A program made the position numbers and the translations under genes. DNA of 9,420 bases. Origin: CAYNST01 sp964641175. Its GTDB lineage: Bacteria; Pseudomonadota; Gammaproteobacteria; Pseudomonadales; Cellvibrionaceae. The notes beneath the pieces were generated by a model. The model was not told where the DNA came from. It searched no databases and saw only the letters and a list, made by a program, of their open reading frames with translations. Each line of letters begins with the position of its first letter. Position 1 is the stretch's first letter. The stretch is taken from the NCBI GenBank assembly GCA_964641175.1, contig CAZXLJ010000124.1, positions 1 to 9,420 on the forward strand, given 5' to 3'. Below are positions 1-6,170 of this stretch, one piece after another.

Positions 1-113
1 CCGCCGGCGCTGTCCGGGCATCGGCGGGACTCCCTTAAGCGGAGCGTCAATAACTGGCCCGGCCAGCAACCGTGGCAACTCATTTAAAACCCAAACCTGT
101 TGGAGAAACATCG
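1..113 (+). other. groES upstream region, no clear promoter
   Basis: This stretch holds the groES Shine-Dalgarno (GGAG at 102-105) but no convincing promoter. I looked for a sigma-32 heat-shock promoter (CTTGAA...CCCCAT) and a CIRCE inverted repeat and saw neither, so the groESL promoter probably lies before position 1. A 6-bp inverted repeat, CCGCCG at 1-6 against CGGCGG at 22-27, could be part of the terminator of an upstream gene, but no T-run follows. Frame 1 is open from 1 to a TAA at 85-87, so the end of an upstream gene may be included; I cannot identify it. Confidence 0.4.
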
Positions 114-404
114 ATGAAAATCCGTCCTTTACACGATCGTGTTGTAGTTCGTCGCAAGGAAGAAGAGAAGACAACGGCCGGTGGAATCCTGCTGCCCGGC
201 ACCGCCAAGGAAAAGCCAAATCAGGGTGAAGTTGTCGCGATAGGATCCGGTCGCGTGCTCGACAACGGTGATGTCCGTGCGGTGGACGTTAAAGTTGGTG
301 ATCGCGTTGTGTTCGGAAAATACGCTGGATCAGACACCATTGAAGTCAATGGTGAAGAGTTGATTATTCTGAGCGAAAACGACATCAAGGCCGTGATCGA
401 ATAA
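114..404 (+). CDS. groES: Co-chaperonin GroES (Hsp10)
   Basis: GroES is the heptameric lid that binds the GroEL ring and closes the folding chamber in the cytoplasm. The 96-aa product has the usual family length. It starts with the typical MKIRPLHDRV beta-strand, has the GroEL-binding mobile loop at about residues 16-33 with the hydrophobic GGILLP tripeptide region (23-28), and ends in the conserved segment around EVNGEELIIL (77-86). I chose the ATG at 114 because GGAG at 102-105 lies at good spacing and the family begins at MKIRP. A GTG at 72 in the same frame would add 14 residues unlike any GroES and would start upstream of this Shine-Dalgarno. groEL follows 47 nt downstream, so this is the classic groESL operon. 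Codon choice (GAA, GGT, CGT, AAA) suits high expression. Confidence 0.98.
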   Translation: MKIRPLHDRVVVRRKEEEKTTAGGILLPGTAKEKPNQGEVVAIGSGRVLDNGDVRAVDVKVGDRVVFGKYAGSDTIEVNGEELIILSENDIKAVIE

Positions 405-451
405 ATTGAATTCCATTTCATAAACTAGTTATTGATACAGGAACAAAGAAT

Positions 452-2086
452 ATGGCAGCTAAAGTCGTAAAATTTGGTGATAGTGCCCGCCAGAAAATGT
501 TGGCCGGGGTAAATGTGCTGGCTGATGCAGTGAAAGCCACGTTAGGCCCGAAAGGCCGCAACGTCGTACTTGAAAAGTCTTTCGGCGCACCGACCGTGAC
601 TAAAGATGGCGTGTCAGTGGCGAAGGAAATTGAACTGAAAGACCGGTTCGAAAACATGGGCGCGCAAATGGTGAAAGAGGTTGCATCGCAAGCTTCTGAC
701 GAAGCCGGCGACGGTACCACCACGGCCACAGTACTGGCGCAGTCTATTCTGAATGAAGGTCTGAAAGCGGTGGCAGCGGGCATGAACCCGATGGATCTCA
801 AGCGCGGCATTGACAAGGCGGTAGTTGCCGCAGTTGCGCATTTGAAAACCATTTCCCAGCCTTGCGAAGACGGCAAGTCGATTGCCCAGGTGGGTACCAT
901 CTCCGCCAACAGCGATTCTCATATCGGCGATATCATCGCAGAAGCGATGAGCAAAGTCGGTAAAGAAGGTGTTATCACCGTTGAAGAAGGCAGCGGCCTG
1001 GAAAACGAACTGGACGTCGTTGAAGGTATGCAGTTTGATCGCGGTTACCTGTCTCCGTATTTCATCAATAACCAGGACAATATGAGTGTAGAGCTGGAAA
1101 GCCCCTACATTCTGCTGGTTGACAAGAAGATCTCCAATATCCGTGAAATGCTGCCAACTCTGGAAGCTGTCGCCAAGTCCGGTAAATCACTGATGGTGGT
1201 AGCTGAAGATGTTGAAGGCGAAGCGCTGGCGACACTGGTTGTCAACAACATGCGCGGGATTGTAAAAGTAGCGGCCTGTAAAGCGCCCGGTTTCGGCGAT
1301 CGCCGCAAGGCAATGCTGCAGGACATCGCGATTCTCACCAACGCCACTGTGATATCAGAAGAAGTTGGCCTGGATCTCGAGAGTGCTTCTTTGGAGCACC
1401 TGGGGCAGGCCAAGCGCATCACCATGAACAAGGAGACCACCACCATCGTCGACGGCGCAGGCGATCCGAAAGCTATCGAAGGCCGTGTAGCGCAGATTCG
1501 TACCCAGATCGAAGAGACATCTTCTGACTACGATAGAGAGAAGCTGCAGGAACGCGTAGCCAAACTCGCAGGTGGTGTGGCTGTGATCAAGGTGGGCGCA
1601 GCGACTGAAATGGAAATGCGCGAGAAAAAAGCACGGGTTGAAGATGCTCTGCATGCTACCCGCGCAGCGGTTGAAGAAGGTGTTGTCGCCGGCGGTGGTA
1701 CCGCATTGCTCCGGGCTGTCGCCGCAATCGCCAATCTCAAAGGCGATAACGAAGACCAGAACGCAGGTATTGCAATTGCTCGTCGCGCGATGGAATCTCC
1801 ACTGCGTCAGATCGTCGAAAACGCTGGTGATGAAGCTTCCGTAGTCGCTGACAAAGTGCGCAACGGCGAAGGCAACTTCGGTTACAACGCTGCGACCGGT
1901 GAATACGGAGACATGATTGCGATGGGTATCCTTGATCCGGCCAAAGTGACGCGCAGCGCTCTGCAGGCTGCTGCGTCAATCGCAGGCCTGATGGTGACCA
2001 CTGAAGCAATGGTTGCTGATGCTCCAGACGATAAGGCGTCTGCACCGGAGCAGGGCATGCCCGGCGGCATGGGCGGCATGATGTAA
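452..2086 (+). CDS. groEL: Chaperonin GroEL (Hsp60), 544 aa
   Basis: GroEL forms the tetradecameric ATP-driven protein-folding chamber with GroES in the cytoplasm. The sequence is full length and aligns almost without gaps to E. coli GroEL from memory. It has the P-loop-like LGPKGRN (31-37), the ATP/Mg motif GDGTTT (86-91) including Asp87, the second catalytic Asp at 398 (in RVEDAL), and the chaperonin signature AAVEEGVVAGGG (405-416). The apical-domain block VEGMQFDRGYLSPYF is at about 190-204. The C-terminus is the flexible Gly-Gly-Met-rich tail. A Shine-Dalgarno (AGGAA, 439-443) precedes the ATG. Transcription with groES is expected, and an intrinsic terminator follows at 2123-2155. Nothing is missing or unusual. 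Large open frames on the opposite strand are coding shadows. Confidence 0.99.
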   Translation: MAAKVVKFGDSARQKMLAGVNVLADAVKATLGPKGRNVVLEKSFGAPTVTKDGVSVAKEIELKDRFENMGAQMVKEVASQASDEAGDGTTTATVLAQSILNEGLKAVAAGMNPMDLKRGIDKAVVAAVAHLKTISQPCEDGKSIAQVGTISANSDSHIGDIIAEAMSKVGKEGVITVEEGSGLENELDVVEGMQFDRGYLSPYFINNQDNMSVELESPYILLVDKKISNIREMLPTLEAVAKSGKSLMVVAEDVEGEALATLVVNNMRGIVKVAACKAPGFGDRRKAMLQDIAILTNATVISEEVGLDLESASLEHLGQAKRITMNKETTTIVDGAGDPKAIEGRVAQIRTQIEETSSDYDREKLQERVAKLAGGVAVIKVGAATEMEMREKKARVEDALHATRAAVEEGVVAGGGTALLRAVAAIANLKGDNEDQNAGIAIARRAMESPLRQIVENAGDEASVVADKVRNGEGNFGYNAATGEYGDMIAMGILDPAKVTRSALQAAASIAGLMVTTEAMVADAPDDKASAPEQGMPGGMGGMM

Positions 2087-2122
2087 GCAAACCGGCACGG
2101 CGCGATTTTCGCGTCTCCGGGA

Positions 2123-2160
2123 AAATGTGGCGGTCGGTATGCGGCCGCCACATTTATTAA
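2123..2160 (+). terminator. Intrinsic terminator after groEL
   Basis: A perfect 11-bp inverted repeat, AAATGTGGCGG at 2123-2133 against CCGCCACATTT at 2145-2155, flanks an 11-nt loop. It begins 36 nt after the groEL stop. The following sequence is A/T-rich (ATTTATTAA, then a T5 run near 2169-2173), so the U-tract is imperfect but the stem is strong. A smaller hairpin (CGCGA-TTT-TCGCG, 2101-2113) lies just before it. This most likely ends the groESL transcript and insulates sodB. Confidence 0.8.
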
Positions 2161-2203
2161 TGAAATAGTTTTTGTCAAATGGCAGGCGACCGGCCAATCC
2201 CGG

Positions 2204-2209
2204 TATACT
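2204..2209 (+). promoter_or_regulatory. Possible sodB promoter -10 (TATACT)
   Basis: TATACT is a good match to the sigma-70 -10 hexamer and sits between the groEL terminator and sodB. No good -35 lies 16-18 nt upstream; the nearest match, TTGTCA at 2172-2177, is 26 nt away, which is too far. If used, transcription would begin near 2216 and give a leader of about 168 nt. The call rests on position and the -10 alone. Confidence 0.35.
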
Positions 2210-2222
2210 GCGTGCCTCGTTC

Positions 2223-2375
2223 TTGAAGCGCCTTCAACAGGGAGCTCTTTTCAATCACGCTCCTGTATTAACACACCAATAACCTGTAAACACAGGCGGA
2301 TTAGCCGCTCCATGAGATTTGCTCTTCCCTGGTGAAGCGACAGTTTCAGGTTTCTTTATATCGCAAATGACAGGA
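2223..2375 (+). promoter_or_regulatory. Structured sodB leader with several hairpins
   Basis: The roughly 150 nt before sodB contain a series of inverted repeats. They are TTGAAG-cgc-CTTCAA (2223-2237), ACAGGGAGC (2237-2245) against GCTCCTGT (2259-2266) with one bulged G, CCTGT-aaac-ACAGG (2283-2296), and GCGG-attag-CCGC (2296-2308). The sodB Shine-Dalgarno is itself in ACAGGA (2370-2375), which is perfectly complementary to TCCTGT at 2261-2266, so alternative folds that hide or free the ribosome site are possible. The first dyad could instead be a DNA operator. No known riboswitch or Fur box was recognised. Small-RNA control of sodB mRNA under iron limitation is known in E. coli (RyhB), but no such site is demonstrated here. 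Confidence 0.4.
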
Positions 2376-2383
2376 CGGACATT

Positions 2384-2965
2384 ATGGCTTTTGAACTCCC
2401 ACCACTTCCGTATGAAAAATCCGCTTTAGCGCCCCATATTTCCGAAGAAACCCTCGAGTATCATTACGGCAAGCATCACAAGACCTATGTTGACAAGCTC
2501 AACGGCCTGATTCCAGGAACCGAGTTTGAAGGCAAATCTCTCGAAGAAATAATCAAAAAATCATCCGGCGGAATCTTTAACAACGCTGCGCAGGTGTGGA
2601 ATCACACATTTTACTGGCATTGTCTGAGCCCCAACGGCGGCGGCCAGCCAACCGGCGCTATTGCGCAGGCAATCAACACCAGTTTCGGATCCTTTGAAAA
2701 ATTCAAAGAAGAATTCACCAATTCGGCGATCAACAATTTCGGGTCATCCTGGACCTGGCTGGTCAAGAAATCCGACGGTTCAGTTGGCATAGTAAATACC
2801 AGCAACGCCCAGACCCCCTTGACGGATCCAGGCGTGAAAGCCGTGCTGACTGTAGATTTATGGGAGCATGCCTACTACATTGATTATCGGAACGCGCGAC
2901 CCAAGTACATGGATGGCTTTTGGGCACTTGTTAACTGGGAATTCGTCAACAAGAATTTCGGTTAA
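2384..2965 (+). CDS. sodB: Iron superoxide dismutase
   Basis: The enzyme dismutates superoxide to hydrogen peroxide and oxygen in the cytoplasm, normally as a dimer. The product is 193 aa, the usual FeSOD length, and has no signal peptide. Metal ligands are visible as His27 (in EYHYGK), His74 (in VWNH), Asp158 and His162 (in the DLWEHAYY signature, 158-165). Gln70, just before VWNH, is the active-site glutamine placed in the N-terminal domain, which is typical of Fe-type rather than Mn-type enzymes. The C-terminal ALVNWEFVNKN matches family ends. One small difference is FGSSWTW (119-125), where I recall FGSGWTW in E. coli SodB. AGGA (2372-2375) is the Shine-Dalgarno for the ATG at 2384. It appears to be a monocistronic gene with its own leader. 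Confidence 0.97.
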   Translation: MAFELPPLPYEKSALAPHISEETLEYHYGKHHKTYVDKLNGLIPGTEFEGKSLEEIIKKSSGGIFNNAAQVWNHTFYWHCLSPNGGGQPTGAIAQAINTSFGSFEKFKEEFTNSAINNFGSSWTWLVKKSDGSVGIVNTSNAQTPLTDPGVKAVLTVDLWEHAYYIDYRNARPKYMDGFWALVNWEFVNKNFG

Positions 2966-2969
2966 GCGC

Positions 2970-3096
2970 CTGCCCCTCGTCCCCGATCCGCTTGCGCGGT
3001 TTTGAATGCAGACGGAACAAAGGTAGCGGGCCGGCCACTCTGGCGGGTCCGTGAGGGGCAGCAGCCCAATGGAAGTGGCCCCCGGGGACCACTTCC
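2970..3096 (+). other. Structured sodB-downstream intergenic region
   Basis: The 241-nt gap between sodB and the next gene has no credible ORF but strong self-complementarity. CTGCCCCTC (2970-2978) pairs perfectly with GAGGGGCAG (3053-3061), extendable by two G-U pairs, enclosing about 70 nt. Inside lie CCGC-ttgc-GCGG followed by TTTT (2988-3003), a weak terminator-like hairpin, and GCCA-ctc-TGGC (3034-3044). A second strong hairpin pairs GGAAGTGG (3071-3078) with CCACTTCC (3089-3096), extendable inward by three G-C pairs, but no U-tract follows. The region may be the sodB 3' end plus a processed or independent small RNA, or just a GC-rich spacer. No family was recognised. Confidence 0.4.
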
Positions 3097-3136
3097 GTCC
3101 CCAGTCGGCTTGCCTGAGACTTAATTGGCGCCGGGG

Positions 3137-3166
3137 TTGGGGCACCTGCCAGAAAGATGTCAGAAT
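3137..3166 (+). promoter_or_regulatory. Possible promoter for coiled-coil gene
   Basis: TTGGGG (3137-3142) and CAGAAT (3161-3166) are spaced by 18 nt, and the -10 is preceded by TG one base away (extended -10, TGTCAGAAT). This would start transcription near 3173, shortly before the ATG at 3207. The hexamers are only moderate matches. Confidence 0.3.
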
Positions 3167-3206
3167 GGGCGCCGTCTTCTGCCGAATCAACTAGAGATGC
3201 TGCGCC

Positions 3207-3965
3207 ATGTCCGATCGACACGAACCCACCATTTCGTCGCTCCCACTTGATAAAGGTGAAGCCCAGAGCCGCGGTGATAATCCCCGCAGTCGCTCCCAGA
3301 ATCCTGCACCAGGTTATAGTGCCTCACGAGAGCATGTGCCCGCGGCCGCCCGGACTGTGACGGTCCGATCGCCCCTGGGTCCGATCGCTCTGGCCCTTGC
3401 GCTGGCGGCGCTGGCGTTGTCCGGGTACCTTTTTTGGCAGACCCGGCAGGCTCAGGATAAATTCGAAGCATCCCTGGCTCACCTGACCACGACAGAAAAG
3501 CGGGTGGTGGAACTGGAGAGCAAGCTATCCATGGCCGGCGATGAATCCACTCAGTCAATGGCAGTATTGCAGGCGAATGTGAAAGAAAATGCCTCGGAGA
3601 TTCGCAAACTTTGGGGAGTTTCCAACGACAGGAATCGCAAAGCCATCGAAGAGCTCAAGGCTACTTCAACTCGCCTGTCCAAGAGCCTTCAGGAAGTCGA
3701 CAGCAATCTTAAAAAGAATCGCGAAGAATTGAGCGGTGAAATCAAGGTAATTGCCGATCTGGTGGATGCTCAGCAATCGGCTATTGCCAAAGTCGACCGC
3801 GCTTTTACCAGCCAGTCCAAAAATATTACCGGCCAGCTGGAGAAAATTGATTCGCTGGAGACCGACATGCGCAGAAGAATGACAGCCACCGAAGAGGCGA
3901 TTCGGTCCATTGACGCGTTCCGGGCGCAGATAAACCGGGAAATCATGCAGATCAAGGGAGGCTGA
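3207..3965 (+). CDS. Single-pass membrane protein with long coiled coil
   Basis: I do not recognise a named family in this 252-aa product. Residues 1-55 are polar, Ser/Pro/Arg-rich and probably disordered. Residues 57-77 form one hydrophobic segment (roughly LGPIALALALAALALSGYLF), preceded by Arg and followed by a Gln/Arg/Lys-rich stretch. From about 79 to 250 the chain is almost entirely charged/polar helix with heptad-like spacing, low in Gly and Pro, and it ends in a short Lys-Gly-Gly tail. This looks like an inner-membrane anchor with a coiled-coil domain, probably periplasmic, but orientation is inferred. The start is the ATG at 3207, with only a weak Shine-Dalgarno (AGAG near 3193). It lies between sodB and fumarase on the same strand. 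A structural or scaffolding role is possible; no enzyme motifs are visible. Confidence 0.85.
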   Translation: MSDRHEPTISSLPLDKGEAQSRGDNPRSRSQNPAPGYSASREHVPAAARTVTVRSPLGPIALALALAALALSGYLFWQTRQAQDKFEASLAHLTTTEKRVVELESKLSMAGDESTQSMAVLQANVKENASEIRKLWGVSNDRNRKAIEELKATSTRLSKSLQEVDSNLKKNREELSGEIKVIADLVDAQQSAIAKVDRAFTSQSKNITGQLEKIDSLETDMRRRMTATEEAIRSIDAFRAQINREIMQIKGG

Positions 3966-3989
3966 CGGAGTATCCACAGCGCCCGTAAA

Positions 3990-4010
3990 CGCCTGCCGGG
4001 GCGGATTTTC
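3990..4010 (+). terminator. Weak terminator-like hairpin before fumarase
   Basis: CGCC (3990-3993) pairs with GGCG (4000-4003) around a 6-nt loop and is followed by G-A-TTTT. A T6 run follows at 4015-4020. The stem is short, so termination may be partial or absent and the upstream gene could read through into fumarase. Confidence 0.25.
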
Positions 4011-4046
4011 AACCTTTTTTGAACCTGGAATTTGAGAGCAGACTTT

Positions 4047-5579
4047 GTGAATAGCCGTGAGCCGACCGTAATCAAGCAGCAGGACATTATCGACAGTGTT
4101 GCCGATGCGCTGCAGTTTATTTCCTACTATCACCCGAAAGATTTCATTGACGCCGTTCATGCGGCGTATCAGAAAGAAGTTAATCCAGCCGCACGCGATG
4201 CAATGGCTCAAATTCTGATTAATTCGCGGATGTGTGCCCAAGGTCGACGGCCAATTTGCCAGGACACCGGCATCGTCACCGTGTTTGTCAATGTGGGTAT
4301 GAAGGTTCAGATAGATGGTGACATGGATCTGGACTCCATGATCAATGAAGGTGTCAGACAAGCTTATCTTCACCCGGACAATGTGCTGCGCGCCTCGATT
4401 CTGGCCGACCCTGACGGTGCGCGGCAGAATACTGGCGATAACACCCCCGCAGTCATTCATTATCGGGTAGTTCCGGGCCGGGAAATTGAAATTCATGTAG
4501 CGGCAAAAGGGGGCGGTTCAGAAGCGAAAACCAAATTCGCCATGCTTAACCCGTCGGATTCGGTTGTCGACTGGGTTTTGAATGTGGTTCCGCAGATGGG
4601 CGCCGGTTGGTGCCCACCAGGAATGCTGGGGATTGGAATCGGCGGCACCGCTGAAAAAGCCATGATGCTTGCAAAGGAGGCACTGCTCGAGCCAGTCGAT
4701 ATCCAGGAATTGCAAAGTCGGGGCGCGAGCAACCGCGCTGAGGCCTTACGACTTGAGCTCTATGACAAGGTCAACGCATTGGGCATAGGCGCGCAGGGCC
4801 TGGGCGGTCTGACCACGGTTCTGGATGTCAAGGTCAAAGACTTCCCGACACACGCGGCCAACAAGGCAGTTGCGGTCATTCCAAACTGCGCGGCGACACG
4901 CCACGCGCATTTCACCCTGACGGGAAGCGGGCCTGCACTACAGCAACCTCCGAGTCTGGAAGACTGGCCGGAGATAGCCTGGGAACCGGGCGAAAGCGTA
5001 CGTCGTGTAGATCTTGACCAAATAACCCGCGACGAAATCCAGAGCTGGCGACCGGGCGATACGCTGCTGCTGAGCGGTAAATTGCTGACCGGACGCGATG
5101 CGGCGCACAAACGCATGGTGGATATGTTGGCCCGCGGAGAACCGTTACCGGTCGATTTTACCAACCGGTTTATCTATTACGTGGGCCCGGTCGATCCTGT
5201 CAGGGACGAAGTTGTGGGTCCGGCCGGGCCGACGACCGCGACTCGAATGGACAAGTTCACCCGCACGGTGCTGGAAAAGACCGGGCTGATGGGCATGATC
5301 GGAAAATCTGAGCGCGGCGCCGCGGCTATTGACGCAATCCGTGACCATAAAGCGGTTTATCTGATGGCGGTGGGCGGGGCGGCCTACCTGGTATCGAAGG
5401 CGATTGTAGGCTCCAGGGTGGTCGGATTTGCCGATCTGGGGATGGAAGCAATTTACGAGTTCGAAATCCGGGACATGCCAGTCACGGTGGCCGTGGATTG
5501 TCTTGGAGAGTCGATACATGAAAGCGGACCGCGATATTGGCGTGCCCGCATACAAGAAACTGCGGTTTCCATCGGTTAG
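4047..5579 (+). CDS. Class I [4Fe-4S] fumarate hydratase
   Basis: This enzyme interconverts fumarate and L-malate in the TCA cycle, using an oxygen- and superoxide-sensitive [4Fe-4S] cluster. The product is about 510 aa, with an N-terminal (alpha) domain to about residue 285 and a C-terminal (beta) domain from about 310 in one chain, as in FumA/FumB and Pseudomonas-type fumarases. Likely cluster cysteines are Cys71 (RPICQDTG), Cys189 (GAGWCPPGM) and Cys281 (IPNCAATRHAHF). The beta domain carries the GPAGPTTATRMDKF block (391-404) and MIGKSERG (417-424). I prefer the GTG at 4047, which has GAGAG about 8 nt upstream. A TTG at 4032 in frame would add 5 residues but has its GGA only 2 nt away. 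Homologues begin near TVIKQ. It leads a cluster with phhB. Tartrate dehydratases are relatives, but the close likeness favours fumarase. Confidence 0.95.
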   Translation: MNSREPTVIKQQDIIDSVADALQFISYYHPKDFIDAVHAAYQKEVNPAARDAMAQILINSRMCAQGRRPICQDTGIVTVFVNVGMKVQIDGDMDLDSMINEGVRQAYLHPDNVLRASILADPDGARQNTGDNTPAVIHYRVVPGREIEIHVAAKGGGSEAKTKFAMLNPSDSVVDWVLNVVPQMGAGWCPPGMLGIGIGGTAEKAMMLAKEALLEPVDIQELQSRGASNRAEALRLELYDKVNALGIGAQGLGGLTTVLDVKVKDFPTHAANKAVAVIPNCAATRHAHFTLTGSGPALQQPPSLEDWPEIAWEPGESVRRVDLDQITRDEIQSWRPGDTLLLSGKLLTGRDAAHKRMVDMLARGEPLPVDFTNRFIYYVGPVDPVRDEVVGPAGPTTATRMDKFTRTVLEKTGLMGMIGKSERGAAAIDAIRDHKAVYLMAVGGAAYLVSKAIVGSRVVGFADLGMEAIYEFEIRDMPVTVAVDCLGESIHESGPRYWRARIQETAVSIG

Positions 5580-5587
5580 GAGGAGGC

Positions 5588-5929
5588 ATGGGCGAATTAA
5601 GTCAGAGCACTTGTGAAGCCTGCAAGTCGGACGCGCCAAAGGTGTCGTCAGCGGAACTGGATGAATTCCGGGGCGAAATTCCCGACTGGCTTGTAAAGGA
5701 CGTCGGGGGTATCCCGCAGCTGCACAAGGAGTACAAATTCAAAAATTTCAAGGAGGCCATGGCGTTCGCCAATAAAGTGGGCGAGCTGGCCGAACGAGAG
5801 CAGCACCATCCAGCCTTGCTGGTGGAGTGGGGACAGGTCAAGGTGTGCTGGTGGACTCACAAGATTGGTGGGCTGCATCGCAATGATCTGATCATGGCAG
5901 CGAAGACGGATCAGCTACGGGCCCTCTGA
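5588..5929 (+). CDS. phhB: Pterin-4a-carbinolamine dehydratase
   Basis: The protein dehydrates 4a-hydroxytetrahydropterin, regenerating the pterin cofactor of aromatic amino acid hydroxylases; other pterin roles are possible. It is 113 aa, the family length. The active-site pattern is complete: Glu69, then His73-His74-Pro75, Trp81, His91 and Asp100, with the spacing expected for PCD/DCoH proteins. The N-terminal CEACKSDAP (9-17) resembles bacterial PhhB proteins as I recall them. The ATG at 5588 is chosen because a near-perfect Shine-Dalgarno, TAGGAGG (5580s), begins within the fumarase TAG stop, so the two genes are separated by 8 nt and probably translationally coupled. An in-frame ATG at 5537 lies inside fumarase and lacks such a site. 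No phenylalanine hydroxylase gene (phhA) is present in the window, so its partner is unknown here. Confidence 0.93.
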   Translation: MGELSQSTCEACKSDAPKVSSAELDEFRGEIPDWLVKDVGGIPQLHKEYKFKNFKEAMAFANKVGELAEREQHHPALLVEWGQVKVCWWTHKIGGLHRNDLIMAAKTDQLRAL

Positions 5930-5945
5930 CGGACCGGAGACTTGC

Positions 5946-6131
5946 ATGGCGACTATTTTGCCTTTTAAACGGCCCAAACTGTCGGAAAAGCACAAAGGTA
6001 AAAGCTTGTGCCGGGAGGGATTTCACAAATGGAAGATCAACCAGAACAAGCAGTTTGATGTGCGCCAGGGCAAGTTAGTAACAGTATATGTGTGCGAGCG
6101 CTGCGGTCATCGAAAGACCTCGGCGCAATAA
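5946..6131 (+). CDS. 61-aa protein with possible Cys/His zinc site
   Basis: This is a small, very basic protein that I cannot assign to a named family. It begins MATILPFKRPK and has Cys22 with His27 (CREGFH), then Cys50 and Cys53 (CERCG). This arrangement, C-x4-H then 22 residues then C-x2-C, could bind one zinc as a small ribbon. The rest is rich in Lys, Arg and aromatic residues, which would suit nucleic-acid or ribosome contact, but that is inference. A good Shine-Dalgarno (GGAGA, 5936-5940) sits 5 nt before the ATG, and only 16 nt separate it from phhB, so it is probably the last gene of the fumarase-phhB cluster. Purposeful-looking sequence, a proper ribosome site and tight spacing favour a real gene over a chance ORF. 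Confidence 0.8.
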   Translation: MATILPFKRPKLSEKHKGKSLCREGFHKWKINQNKQFDVRQGKLVTVYVCERCGHRKTSAQ

Positions 6132-6170
6132 CGTACAGGTTCCGGACAGGGCGCGTTCGTTGTGCCGTCG

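Noticed and set aside
34..63. Sigma-32-like heat-shock promoter before groES (CTTAAG... CCCGG)
   Set aside because: Too few consensus positions match in either element.
72..113. In-frame GTG upstream start for groES
   Set aside because: The extra 14 residues do not fit GroES, and the GGAG at 102-105 serves the ATG at 114.
418..909. 163-codon minus-strand frame inside groEL, with several others further along
   Set aside because: These are antisense shadows of a highly conserved, strongly codon-biased groEL.
3666..4496. 276-codon open frame on the minus strand
   Set aside because: It runs antisense across the coiled-coil gene, the intergenic gap and the start of fumarase. Its translation has no recognisable domain, and the plus-strand genes are clearly coding, so it is a shadow.
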